Assembly (NCBI RefSeq): GCF_003431825.1
Contig: NZ_CP020083.1
Span: 1,331,001-1,395,000, forward strand
Direction of reading: 5' to 3'
DNA from: Blastomonas fulva
GTDB lineage: Bacteria > Pseudomonadota > Alphaproteobacteria > Sphingomonadales > Sphingomonadaceae
Length of the DNA stretch: 64,000 nucleotides
Part shown: positions 53,981 through 62,707 of the stretch, in pieces
How the letters are laid out: the number at the start of each line of letters is the position of its first letter
How positions within the stretch are numbered: the first letter of the stretch is position 1
Program-made: the position numbers and the translations under genes
The notes under the pieces: model-generated
Database searches by the model: none
Told to the model about the DNA's origin: nothing
Seen by the model: only the letters and a program-made list of their open reading frames with translations

Positions 53981-54002
53981 GCCGATTTATCCGCCTTGCG
54001 GT
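53981..54002. promoter_or_regulatory. GGATA-type operator candidate (site 6) between the FAD oxidase and the second ALDH gene
   Basis: Read on minus, CCGCAAGGCGGATAAATCGGC shares its first 13 bases with the site at 61396 apart from the last positions. It lies in the divergent gap, 73 bases before the FAD oxidase start. Confidence 0.5.
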
Positions 54003-54076
54003 TGATGGTCGCGTAATGATTACATGGCGAGCACGATTTTCTAGCCTCGTCATTAGATACAGGGAGTTTCATCCGC

Positions 54077-55579
54077 ATGGCCTTCGCCCGACCGCCGCTT
54101 TCCGACAGCGTGACCGCCTTCCTCGCCCGCAGGGGCCAGGGCCAGGGGCTGCTGATCGGCGGCGAATGGACCGGCGGGCAGGGCGAGACCTTTGCCACCG
54201 TCGACCCCGCAATCGGCGACCAGATCGGCGTGCTGCCGCGCGGCGGCGCGCCCGAAATCGATGCCGCGGTGGCCGCTGCGCGCGCGGCGCTGGCGGGATG
54301 GAAGGCGACCACGCCGCTGAACCGCGCCAAGATCCTCTGGGCCGCCGCCGACCTCATCGAGGCGCATATCGACGAGCTCGCCGAGATCGAGACGCTCGAC
54401 CAGGGCAAGCCGCTGTTCGTCGGGCGCTGGGCGGAAATCCCCGGCGCGGTCAACCAGTTCCGCTTCTTTGCGGGCCAGGCGATGGCCATCGAGGGGCAGG
54501 TGATCGAATCCTCGATCGACTATCAGCCCGCGGGCAAGAAGATGGCGAGCTGGACGAAGCGCGAGCCGGTGGGCGTGGTCGGCGCGATCGTGCCGTGGAA
54601 CTCGCCCTTGGTGCTCACCGCGATGAAACTGGCGCCTGCGCTGGCGGCGGGCTGCACCATCGTGCTCAAGCCCGCGGAAAACACCTCGCTCTCGGCGCTC
54701 AGGCTGGGCGAGCTGCTGATGGAAGCGGGCTTACCTGCAGGCGTGCTCAACATCGTCACGGGGCTGGGCGGAGAGGCGGGCGCGGCGCTGGCGGCGCACC
54801 ATGGTGTCGACAAGATCGCATTCACCGGATCGACCCAGACCGGCCGCGCGATCATCGATGCCGCCAAGGGGAACCTCAAGCGCGTCAGCCTCGAGCTCGG
54901 CGGCAAGTCGCCGATGATCGTGATGCCCGATGCCGATCTGGAGCTGGCGATCCCCGGCGTTGCCAACGCGATCTTCTTCAACGGTGGCCAGGTGTGCGTC
55001 GCGGGATCGCGGCTGTATGTGCACAGCGCCATAAAGGACGAACTGCTCAAGGGCGTGGCAGCCTATGCGCAGGGGCTGGTCGCCGGGCACGGGCTCGATC
55101 CTGCAACCCAGATGGGGCCCTTGGTCTCGCGCGCCCAGGCCGAGCGGGTCGAGGGCTTCATATCTGCCGCGCGCGATGGCGGGGCGACCGTGCTGACCGG
55201 GGGGGAGCGCTTCGGAGAGGCGGGCACCTTCGTCCAGCCCACGGTGATCACCGATGTCACCCCCGACTTGCCGATCGTGCGCGAGGAGGTGTTCGGGCCC
55301 GTATTGGTGGCGCAGCAGTTCGATGACGCAGACGCGGTGATCGCGGCGGCCAACGATAGCGACTACGGCCTTGCCGCGAGCATCTGGACCCAGTCGCTCA
55401 GCCATGCGCACCGTATGGCCGATGCCATCGAGGCGGGCACCGTCTGGATCAACTGCCACCTGATGTACGACGCCGCGCTGCCGATCGGCGGCATCAAGCA
55501 ATCCGGATATGGCCGCGACAGCGGGCGCGCCGCGCTCGACAGTTATCTCGAATGGAAAACCGTCTGCGCGGTCATCTGA
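54077..55579 (+). CDS. NAD(P)-dependent aldehyde dehydrogenase, second copy
   Basis: Aldehyde dehydrogenase of 500 residues. Catalytic residues are Glu273 in LELGGKS and Cys307 in GGQVCVAG; PWNSPL and FTGSTQTGR bind NAD. GGGAG lies ahead of ATG 54077. It is divergent from the FAD oxidase operon and is followed 26 bases later by the third DUF1838 gene, so it belongs to the same pathway. Two ALDHs suggest two different aldehyde intermediates or two directions of induction. Confidence 0.92.
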   Translation: MAFARPPLSDSVTAFLARRGQGQGLLIGGEWTGGQGETFATVDPAIGDQIGVLPRGGAPEIDAAVAAARAALAGWKATTPLNRAKILWAAADLIEAHIDELAEIETLDQGKPLFVGRWAEIPGAVNQFRFFAGQAMAIEGQVIESSIDYQPAGKKMASWTKREPVGVVGAIVPWNSPLVLTAMKLAPALAAGCTIVLKPAENTSLSALRLGELLMEAGLPAGVLNIVTGLGGEAGAALAAHHGVDKIAFTGSTQTGRAIIDAAKGNLKRVSLELGGKSPMIVMPDADLELAIPGVANAIFFNGGQVCVAGSRLYVHSAIKDELLKGVAAYAQGLVAGHGLDPATQMGPLVSRAQAERVEGFISAARDGGATVLTGGERFGEAGTFVQPTVITDVTPDLPIVREEVFGPVLVAQQFDDADAVIAAANDSDYGLAASIWTQSLSHAHRMADAIEAGTVWINCHLMYDAALPIGGIKQSGYGRDSGRAALDSYLEWKTVCAVI

Positions 55580-55605
55580 CCGGCGCGTACCCAAAGGACA
55601 ATGCG

Positions 55606-56604
55606 ATGATCTATGAATCGGTGTGCGCGAGCATTTCGCGCCGGACGCTGTTCGGCGGCGTGGCGGGGCTGGCGACCGCGGCGGCACTGCCCGGAATCGC
55701 ACAGGCAAGAACCAGCAACATCCGACCACTCGACATCATGGATCCGCGCGACAACCTTTACGGCTTTGCCAAGATGTGGGGGACGATCGGCGAAAAGGCG
55801 GTGCTCTCGGGCTATCAGGGGGTGCAATATGCGATCGTCGGCGCCAACCGCGCCAAGCCGGTGTTCGGCTATGCCGGCTTCGGCAACATCCGCAACGCCA
55901 TCCAGCCCGATGGATCGGTGCGCGTCATCGGCAAGGAGTGCGGCTATTTCACCGACCTTGCCACCGGCGAGATCCTCGATCACTGGGACAACCCCTGGAC
56001 CGGCGAGCGGGTCGAGGTGTTCAATTTCCTCAACGACAAGTTCCGCGGGACGCTTGGCCTCACCCGCAAGGTGTTCAAGGTCGGCGATGGCGAGACGGTG
56101 AACAACGACATCGGAAAGGGCGGGGCCGGAGAGCCTTACAGGCTGCCCTGGCAGCCCATCGGCGACCAGTATCTGCTCGGCTGGGACTATGCGCACGAAT
56201 ACACCAACCCGGTGACGCCTGCAGGCTGGCCCAAGGCCTCGACCGGCAAACGCGTCAATCCGTCCGAGCATTTCACCCTGTTCACCCCGCGCGCGGCGAT
56301 CGATGACCGCGATGTCGTCTCGGCGCCCTATACCGGCGGCTTCATGCGGCAGGCGCCGTGGTGGCCGTGGATGCGGATGGGGCAGAGCGGGGTGGATGGC
56401 GTGCTGATGGGGCGGATGCACACCTACAAGATCACAGGCGGGATGGACGATGTGCCGGTGGCGGTGCGCAAGCGCGTCGAGCGCGACCGGCCCGATCTGT
56501 TCGAGGAACCGGTCGACGGCCCCGACCTCGGCGTGATCGGAACGCTCGAACATTATGCCGAACAGGTGCCGCCCGAAACGCCCGGCTACAGCCGCAAGAA
56601 ATAG
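55606..56604 (+). CDS. Exported DUF1838 protein, third paralogue
   Basis: A 332-residue protein of unknown function. It has a clear twin-arginine leader, SRRTLFGGVAGLATAAALPGIAQA at residues 11-34. The DUF1838 motif is FTDLATGEILDHWDNPWTG at about 115-133, and the tryptophan motif reads APWWPWMRMG. AAGGA precedes ATG 55606. It is cotranscribed with the ALDH, but the ALDH is cytoplasmic and this protein is not. It may bind a cofactor in the cytoplasm, given Tat export. Confidence 0.86.
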   Translation: MIYESVCASISRRTLFGGVAGLATAAALPGIAQARTSNIRPLDIMDPRDNLYGFAKMWGTIGEKAVLSGYQGVQYAIVGANRAKPVFGYAGFGNIRNAIQPDGSVRVIGKECGYFTDLATGEILDHWDNPWTGERVEVFNFLNDKFRGTLGLTRKVFKVGDGETVNNDIGKGGAGEPYRLPWQPIGDQYLLGWDYAHEYTNPVTPAGWPKASTGKRVNPSEHFTLFTPRAAIDDRDVVSAPYTGGFMRQAPWWPWMRMGQSGVDGVLMGRMHTYKITGGMDDVPVAVRKRVERDRPDLFEEPVDGPDLGVIGTLEHYAEQVPPETPGYSRKK

Positions 56605-56610
56605 CGGCGG

Positions 56611-57795
56611 TCAGCGCAGGCCCAGGCCCTGGATCAGCAGGTTGGGCAGCTTTGCATTGTCCCATTCGGGGGTCTTGGGCGGAGTTTCGCCCATCCGCAG
56701 CACGATCAGCCGGTGCTTCGGGCTGATGTGCACCGTCTGGTTGGAGTTGCCATCGAACAGGAACATCTCGGGGTCGAGATAGGCTGCCGAATGCAGCACC
56801 TGCGGTCCGGCGGTGCCCGGCGCGCCGAAGCCGCGGCGCTCGCGATAGGGTTCGCCCAGCCAGATCCCCAGGCCGAAGTTCGGGTTCTGCGGCGTGCCGG
56901 TGCGCATCTGGCGGACATAGCCTGCAGGCAGCAGCCGTTTGCCGCCCGTCCTGCCGCCAACCTTGCCGTCATCGAGCAGCAGGATCGCAAGCTTCATCCA
57001 GGTCTCGGCGGGAAGCTTGATGCAGCAGCCCGAATGCGCAAGCCCTTGCGGCCGGTTGACCCAGACCTCGCCGCCCGCAGCGCCCAAGGGGGCCAATACC
57101 TCATTGCTGATGAACTCGGCATAGCGCCGCCCGGTGGCGCGTTCGATCACCATTGCAATGAGCTCGCTCGGCGCATTGGCATAGGCATAGCGCGTGCCCG
57201 GCGGGTCGGTCAGCGGATAGTCGCGCACGATATACGCGCCGTGATCGGGGTCGAGATATGCCCGGTTCCACGGATGCTCGGGATCGGGCGAATAGCCCTG
57301 GTCGAGCAGGCCCGATCGCATGTCGAGCAGGTGCCGCACCAGGATCGCGGCCTTGGGCGTGCCAGCCAGCTCGGGGATGAAGTCTGCGATTCGCTGGTCC
57401 AGCCCCTTGATCTTGCCCAGCTGGATCGCGCGACCGATCGCGATCGCCGTCAGCGGCTTGGCAAGCGACTTGGCGACCAACGGCGTGTCGCGGGTGGTGG
57501 CGCCGAAATAGCGCGAGGCCTCCAGCTTGCCGTCGCGCCAGACCAGCAGCGCGCTCGACCGGTTGGCTTGCGCATAGCGCGCGGCCTCGTCGAGCGCGGC
57601 AGCGGCGATCCGCGGCGCGCGCGAAGCGGGTAAACGCCGCACCTTCGGCGCGCCGGGCACGGCCTCCATCGGACTGTAATCGAACTGCGCTGGGTTCGCC
57701 ATGAACGCCTCGAACCGCGCGCGATAGGTCGCATCGTCCGCAGGCGTCGCGGCGGTCGTGGCCAGCAGCGCAAGCGCCGCGAGCGGTTTAAGCAC
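56611..57795 (-). CDS. Exported serine hydrolase of the beta-lactamase/class C family
   Basis: A 394-residue exported hydrolase. The active-site SxxK is Ser110-Leu-Ala-Lys113 and the YxN motif is in YAYAN. The N-terminus from GTG 57795 is a signal peptide (MLKPLAALALLATTAATPA); a TTG at 57801 is the alternative. This fold includes esterases, 6-aminohexanoate oligomer hydrolases and D-peptidases, so drug resistance need not be its role. It overlaps the amine oxidase gene by 8 bases and is cotranscribed with it. Confidence 0.83.
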   Translation of the reverse strand: MLKPLAALALLATTAATPADDATYRARFEAFMANPAQFDYSPMEAVPGAPKVRRLPASRAPRIAAAALDEAARYAQANRSSALLVWRDGKLEASRYFGATTRDTPLVAKSLAKPLTAIAIGRAIQLGKIKGLDQRIADFIPELAGTPKAAILVRHLLDMRSGLLDQGYSPDPEHPWNRAYLDPDHGAYIVRDYPLTDPPGTRYAYANAPSELIAMVIERATGRRYAEFISNEVLAPLGAAGGEVWVNRPQGLAHSGCCIKLPAETWMKLAILLLDDGKVGGRTGGKRLLPAGYVRQMRTGTPQNPNFGLGIWLGEPYRERRGFGAPGTAGPQVLHSAAYLDPEMFLFDGNSNQTVHISPKHRLIVLRMGETPPKTPEWDNAKLPNLLIQGLGLR

Positions 57796-59251
57796 GTTCA
57801 AGGATCTCGAGCGCCGCGATCTCCGCGGTCTCCATCGCCGATTCCATCCCCGGCTCCATCCGCCGCAGATGCTCGCCGGCAAAGTGCACCCGGCCATGCG
57901 GCAGCGCCATTTCCTTGGCGAACATCTTGACCTGGCCTGCGGCAAAGCAGTGCTTGTTGCCGCCGACGAACGGGTTCTTCTCCCAGCTGTATTCGAACAG
58001 CGGCTCGAGCGCGCCTGCGGTCGAGGGGCGCGCGGCGGCCAGTTCCGCCATGATGAATGCGCGCTGCGTGGGCAGGTCCATCGCGTCGAGCCGGGTTGCG
58101 CCGTCGCCGTTCATCCAGACGATCAGCGACCCATGCGCGCCGCCCTTGTCCATCACGAAGGCACGCTCGAAAAAGCGGTCCGACCAGATCGAAGGGGGCA
58201 GGCCGTCCGCCTCCCAGAAGGGCTTGAGCACGCGGAAATGGAACTGGGTGGTGGCGGAATAGATCGCGCCCTGCACTGCATTGGCCTGAGCTGTCGGGAG
58301 GCCGGGGGTAAAGTTGATGTAACGCACCGCCGAGAAGGGGGCAGCCATCACGACGAAGCGGGCGCGCATCCGCTCGCCGCCCATCAGCCGCACCTCGACC
58401 TCGTCTGCCGTCTGGTCGATCGCGGACACCGGCGACTTCAGCATCACCCGGCCCTTGAGCGCAGCGGCCATGGCCTTGGGCAGCATGTCCGATCCGCCGA
58501 CGATATAGTGCCGCTTGCTGGTGTTGCCCGCGCCATATTGCGGCTTGGTGGGGTCATTGAAACCTTCCACCTTGAGCCGCGCCAGATCACGGAAGATGCT
58601 CATCGCCGAGACCGAATGCACGCTCGGTCCATTGAGATCGATATCGGCCAGCCGGATCGCCGCTTCGGACACGCCCCTGGCGCGCATATAGGCAGCGGCG
58701 GACATGTCATGTTCGTGATACTTCGCCTCCAGCCAGTCGGCCGGGTCCTCGAACGGTACCCAGTCGAAAAACAGCCGGTTCTGGATGAGAAAGGGCAGGA
58801 TCTCGCGCTCTGCACCCATGGTGTGGTTGGCGTTCGACGATGCCCAATCCTTGGGCAGCACCATCTGCCCTTCGATGTTCAGGACAAACGGTGTCGACTT
58901 GCCGCCATCTTCGGTCAGGCCGACATTGAACTGCGTGCAGGCATTGCGCACCCGGCCATACAGCGGGCCGACCTCGCTGCCGCCCAGCTCTGCGGTATAG
59001 CCTTCGGCATGGCCGGTGCGCAGCCGTCCACCGACGCGGTCGTTCGCCTCGACCACCGCGACCTTGAGGCCCTGGCTTTCGAGCACATGCGCCGCATTGA
59101 GCCCGGCGAGCCCTGCGCCGACGACGATGACATCGAGCTTTTCGGGCTGGCCGCCACCCTTGGCGGTCTTGGCAACGGCAGAGGTCGCAAACATTGCGCC
59201 GGCTCCGGAGAGAAAGGCGCGGCGGCTACCGGTGAGGATCGTGTGCGACAT
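57788..59251 (-). CDS. Tat-exported flavin amine oxidase
   Basis: A 487-residue flavoprotein of the monoamine oxidase family with a twin-arginine leader (SRRAFLSGAGAMFATSAVA). FAD-binding GAGLAG is at residues 45-50, followed by the amine oxidase stretches VVEANDRVGGRL and the C-terminal FAGEHLRRMEPGMESAMETAE. It probably oxidises a C-N or C-C bond of the substrate in the periplasm, passing electrons to oxygen or to the cytochrome c. It starts 78 bases after the hydrolase gene. Confidence 0.87.
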   Translation of the reverse strand: MSHTILTGSRRAFLSGAGAMFATSAVAKTAKGGGQPEKLDVIVVGAGLAGLNAAHVLESQGLKVAVVEANDRVGGRLRTGHAEGYTAELGGSEVGPLYGRVRNACTQFNVGLTEDGGKSTPFVLNIEGQMVLPKDWASSNANHTMGAEREILPFLIQNRLFFDWVPFEDPADWLEAKYHEHDMSAAAYMRARGVSEAAIRLADIDLNGPSVHSVSAMSIFRDLARLKVEGFNDPTKPQYGAGNTSKRHYIVGGSDMLPKAMAAALKGRVMLKSPVSAIDQTADEVEVRLMGGERMRARFVVMAAPFSAVRYINFTPGLPTAQANAVQGAIYSATTQFHFRVLKPFWEADGLPPSIWSDRFFERAFVMDKGGAHGSLIVWMNGDGATRLDAMDLPTQRAFIMAELAAARPSTAGALEPLFEYSWEKNPFVGGNKHCFAAGQVKMFAKEMALPHGRVHFAGEHLRRMEPGMESAMETAEIAALEILERA

Positions 59252-59329
59252 GGGGCTGAACTCCTGCAGAGCGAAGCCGACACTATGCCGGGCGCTTGGC
59301 GATGCACCAGCGCAAAACGCCGCTGCTGT

Positions 59330-60682
59330 TCACCTGGTGGATAGTCGCGCCCGGTGCAGCGCCAGGGCGGCGCTCGATCGCATCAGCGCCAGATGCTCGC
59401 GCGCCAGGGTGGTCAAGTCCATGGCGCCCTCAGCCATCGGCGCCATCGTGTCGCGCGTGATCGCATAACGCGGCGAAAACGCATGGCCTGCGCGCAGCAG
59501 CGCCCATGCATTGACCAGATGGTTGCCATAGCGATCGGGCGTCAGGTCGGGGAACAGCAGCTCGGGCTCGCCGGGCAGCAAGGGCTCGCTTCGGGTGTCA
59601 CTGGCGCCCAGTTGCTTGGCTGCCGAATCGATCACCGCAGCCCAGGCGGCCCAGTCGAGCGGCGGCTCGCCCGGCCAGCGATCGGACAGGCCATGCCCGG
59701 GAAGATCGATCGCCAGCACGCTCTCGGGCAGCAGATCGAGCGATCGGCCGGGCCCGTGGATGTGCAGCACGTCGCCGCTGCCGCGCCAGTGGATCAGCCC
59801 GTCAAAGGCATCGGTTCGAACCGGAAGAAAGCCTCGGTCAATGTCCTGCACAGGCATGAAGGCGGGCGCGGGATGGTGCGCGAGCCAATCGGCATTGCCG
59901 CTGGAATGCGCTGCCGGATCGGGCTGCTCGGCGGTGCTCCATCCGGCAGGCAGCGCAGGGAACCGCGCCATGTGCGCCGTCATCGGGTCGCTGGAATAGC
60001 TCGAGAGCAGGGCGGGCGGCACATCTGCACCGGCGGGCGGGACGTCGTAGTCGGCGCTGAGCGCGGCACGATAGCCGTGGCGATAGGCATCGCCCGAGGC
60101 GAGCAGGTCCATCACCTGCGGATGAAGCACCATGGGGTCGGCATGCGGCGCCGACATGCGCCGCGCCTGTTCGGGCTTGTACCACGGGAAGTACCAGCTC
60201 TGTTCGAGCATGCGGTTCCATGCCCATAACAGGTGCTCGCCATAAGGCTGGGGGTGGAACGGACGCAGATACGCCTCGCCGACATCGTCGAGCTCGTGCG
60301 GATGAAAGCAGGGATAGCCGCCGACGGCGAGCGCGACGAAGCGCTCGGGATGGCGGCGCAGCGCATTCATCAGGAAGATGCCGCCCGAATGGAAGCCATA
60401 AGCCGCGATTGCGCGAAACCCCACGGCGTCAGCAAAGTCGAGGATCGCGTCGGCAAAGTCTTCCGTCGTCGGGCTTGCGATCGGCAGCGGATCGGACTGG
60501 CCGAAGCCGGGCGAATCGGGTGCGATGCAGGTGAAGCGCTCGCCCCATTGCGCCATCATCGCGGTATACTCGTCCGATGATCGCGGGCTCTGGTGGACCA
60601 GCAGCACCGGCGGACCGCTGCCGCACATCCGGTAATGCACGCGCCGTCCGGCGAGCGTCAGATAATGTCGGGTGATGCGCAT
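59330..60682 (-). CDS. Alpha/beta hydrolase with a second, incomplete hydrolase-like segment
   Basis: A 450-residue cytoplasmic protein, longer than the usual 270-300. Residues 1-120 are a normal hydrolase start: PPVLLVHQSPRSSD, APDSPGFGQSDP and nucleophile Ser99 in YGFHSGG. Residues 304-360 look like a copy of residues 25-92 (VLHIHGPGRS, AIDLPGHGLSDRW, then a similar helix) but stop before any nucleophile. I see a partial internal duplication. ATG 60682 (MRITRHYLTL) was chosen since the frame before it is not family-like. Divergent from the MaoC gene. Confidence 0.8.
   Translation of the reverse strand: MRITRHYLTLAGRRVHYRMCGSGPPVLLVHQSPRSSDEYTAMMAQWGERFTCIAPDSPGFGQSDPLPIASPTTEDFADAILDFADAVGFRAIAAYGFHSGGIFLMNALRRHPERFVALAVGGYPCFHPHELDDVGEAYLRPFHPQPYGEHLLWAWNRMLEQSWYFPWYKPEQARRMSAPHADPMVLHPQVMDLLASGDAYRHGYRAALSADYDVPPAGADVPPALLSSYSSDPMTAHMARFPALPAGWSTAEQPDPAAHSSGNADWLAHHPAPAFMPVQDIDRGFLPVRTDAFDGLIHWRGSGDVLHIHGPGRSLDLLPESVLAIDLPGHGLSDRWPGEPPLDWAAWAAVIDSAAKQLGASDTRSEPLLPGEPELLFPDLTPDRYGNHLVNAWALLRAGHAFSPRYAITRDTMAPMAEGAMDLTTLAREHLALMRSSAALALHRARLSTR
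59336..59348. promoter_or_regulatory. GGATAGT motif (site 7) upstream of the amine oxidase gene
   Basis: GGTGGATAGTCGC lies in the last codons of the hydrolase gene and 85 bases before the amine oxidase start. Its place inside coding sequence lowers confidence. Confidence 0.4.
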
Positions 60683-60744
60683 GGCGCAGTGTCTACCGCA
60701 TCGCGCCGCCCTGCAAGCCCGGCCCGGCGCGGGACTGGCCGCAT

Positions 60745-60757
60745 CGTGGATAGCCGC
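60745..60757. promoter_or_regulatory. GGATAG motif (site 8) between the hydrolase and MaoC genes
   Basis: CGTGGATAGCCGC lies in the 163-base divergent gap, 63 bases from the hydrolase start and 89 bases before the MaoC start. Confidence 0.45.
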
Positions 60758-60845
60758 CCGCTCGCCCGATGATCTCGCCACCGCGCTGCCACCAAGGGGC
60801 TAAGGCCGCCATGTGCGGTGCGATGCAAACCAAGGGGAATGATCG

Positions 60846-61355
60846 ATGCGTGATGGCGTAACCGAGGTGGGACCACAGCGTTACCGCGAAACCTATGGCC
60901 GCTTCTTCGAGGAGTTCGCGGTGGGCGATGTCTATGAACACCGCCCGGGCCGCACGATCACCGAAACCGACAACATCTGGTTCTCGCTGCTGACGATGAA
61001 CCAGCACCCGGCGCACTGCGATGCCAACTTTGCTGCGAAGACCGAGTTCGGAAAGCCTTTGGTCGCATCGCCGCTCACCGTGGCGATCATGACCGGGCAG
61101 AGCGTTTCCGACGTCAGCCAGAAGGCGGTCGCCAATCTGGGGTGGAAGGAAATCCGCCTGCTCAAACCGGTGTTCGCAGGCGACACGCTCTATTCGGAAT
61201 CCGAAGTGCTCGAAAAGCGCGAGAGCGAAAAGCGCCCGACCCAGGGCATCGTCACCATCAAGACCATCGGCAGGAACCAGACCGGCGATGTGGTGTGCGA
61301 ATTCACCCGGGTGATGCTGATCTGGAAGAAGGGCTTCGGCCCGATGGACGATTGA
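60846..61355 (+). CDS. MaoC-family hydratase/dehydratase (mesaconyl-CoA hydratase-like)
   Basis: Hot-dog-fold enzyme of 169 residues, one domain. It shows FAVGDVYEHRPGRTITETDNIWFSLLTMNQHPAHCD, shortened here to its landmarks DVYEHRPGRTI and TMNQHPAHCD, a pattern close to mesaconyl-CoA or itaconyl-CoA hydratases. It would add or remove water on a branched unsaturated acyl-CoA. AAGGGGA precedes the ATG. No CoA ligase or transferase gene is visible in the window, so how its CoA substrate would form is unclear. Confidence 0.86.
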   Translation: MRDGVTEVGPQRYRETYGRFFEEFAVGDVYEHRPGRTITETDNIWFSLLTMNQHPAHCDANFAAKTEFGKPLVASPLTVAIMTGQSVSDVSQKAVANLGWKEIRLLKPVFAGDTLYSESEVLEKRESEKRPTQGIVTIKTIGRNQTGDVVCEFTRVMLIWKKGFGPMDD

Positions 61356-61395
61356 TCCTGCACGCACGGGCGCGCCGGTCGGCCGGGCACTCGCC

Positions 61396-61416
61396 GCAAG
61401 GCGGATAGTTTGGGCC
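61396..61416. promoter_or_regulatory. GGATAGT operator candidate (site 9) upstream of the second monooxygenase
   Basis: GCAAGGCGGATAGTTTGGGCC is the longest match to the motif at 36458 (GGCGGATAGTT plus GGCC). It lies about 66 bases before the monooxygenase ATG. Confidence 0.6.
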
Positions 61417-61481
61417 AAGGGTGCATCGGCGCGCGCGCGCGCTTTCTAGCCAGATCACAGTCGAGATGAGGGGCAGGACGT

Positions 61482-62687
61482 ATGTCCGCAACAGAACGTT
61501 GCCAGGTAGTAATTGTCGGGGCCGGGCCGGTGGGCACGACCATGGCGACCTTGCTGGCCAAGCAGGGCGCGGACGTGATCGTGCTCGAGGCCAATGAGGA
61601 CTGCGCCCAGGACCTGCGCGCCTCGACCTTTCACCCTCCGACGCTGGAAATGCTCGACGAGGTCGACGTCACCCCGATGCTGCTGCAGCGCGGGCTGAAG
61701 GCGCCGGTCTATCACTGGCGCGATCGCCAGTCGGGCGAGGTCATCGGCTTCGATCTGGGCGAGCTGGCCGATGTCACGCGCTATCCGTTCCGCATCCAGT
61801 GCGAGCAATATCATCTTTCGCGCGCGCTCGCCGAGGGGCTGGCGCGCTACTCGAACGCGCAAGTGCGCTTCAACCACCGTCTGCTGGCGTTCGATCAGGA
61901 CGACAAGGGCGTCAGCGTGTTCGTCGAGAGCCCCACCGCAATCCAGCAGATCCGCTGCGATTTCCTGATCGCCGCGGACGGCGCCAACAGCGTGGTGCGC
62001 AAATGGCTGGGGATCGAGTTCGACGGGTTCACCTATCCCGAACGGTTCCTCTGCCTGTCGACCGACGAGGATCTGACCGCGCATCTCGATAACCTGGCTT
62101 ATGTGAACTATGTCTCCGATCCGGAGGAATGGCTGGTGCTGCTCAAGGTGCCCTCGCTGTGGCGGGTGCTGGTCCCGACCGATGGCGATGCAACCGATGA
62201 CGATCTGCGCTCCGATGCGCGCAAGGATGCGATCTTCGGGCGATTGGTGGGCGATGGTGCGCGCGTGAAGACCTTCCACCGCACCTTGTACCGGGTGCAC
62301 CAGCGCGTCGCCAAATCCTTCCGCGAAGGGCGGGTGATGCTGATCGGCGATGCCGCGCATCTCAACAACCCGCTGGGCGGCTTCGGCATGAACTCGGGCC
62401 TGCACGATGCGTTCAACCTGTTCGAAAAACTCGCGCCGGCGCTCAAGAACGGTTCGCCCAACGGCGCGCTCGCCCTGTTCGATCGCCAGCGGCGGCAGGT
62501 GACGCATGATTTCACCCAGGCGCAGACGATAGAGAACATGGCCTTCATCCGCGGCGGCGCGGGCGAGGGGCACGAGCTGCGGCGGCAGGCGATGCTTGCG
62601 ATCCAGGGGGATGACGAGCGACGCCGCGCCTATCTGCTCAAGCAGGCGATGTTCGACAGCCTCGAAAAGGCCCGCGCGATCAACTGA
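61482..62687 (+). CDS. FAD-dependent monooxygenase (UbiH/PheA-type aromatic hydroxylase)
   Basis: A 401-residue flavoprotein hydroxylase. The first FAD motif is VVIVGAGPVGTTMA, the DG motif reads IAADGANSVVRKWLG and the third motif is VMLIGDAAHLNNPLGGFGMNSG. It probably hydroxylates a ring or enol substrate with NAD(P)H and oxygen. It is 126 bases after the MaoC gene and 20 bases before the racemase-family gene on the same strand, so the last two are likely cotranscribed from the operator-bearing promoter at 61396. Confidence 0.88.
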   Translation: MSATERCQVVIVGAGPVGTTMATLLAKQGADVIVLEANEDCAQDLRASTFHPPTLEMLDEVDVTPMLLQRGLKAPVYHWRDRQSGEVIGFDLGELADVTRYPFRIQCEQYHLSRALAEGLARYSNAQVRFNHRLLAFDQDDKGVSVFVESPTAIQQIRCDFLIAADGANSVVRKWLGIEFDGFTYPERFLCLSTDEDLTAHLDNLAYVNYVSDPEEWLVLLKVPSLWRVLVPTDGDATDDDLRSDARKDAIFGRLVGDGARVKTFHRTLYRVHQRVAKSFREGRVMLIGDAAHLNNPLGGFGMNSGLHDAFNLFEKLAPALKNGSPNGALALFDRQRRQVTHDFTQAQTIENMAFIRGGAGEGHELRRQAMLAIQGDDERRRAYLLKQAMFDSLEKARAIN

Positions 62688-62707
62688 CTTCACGAAGGGG
62701 AAAGGCC

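Noticed and set aside
56611..57795. Antibiotic-resistance beta-lactamase
   Set aside because: SxxK and YxN are shared by esterases and amide hydrolases of this fold, and the operon partner is an amine oxidase in a catabolic region.
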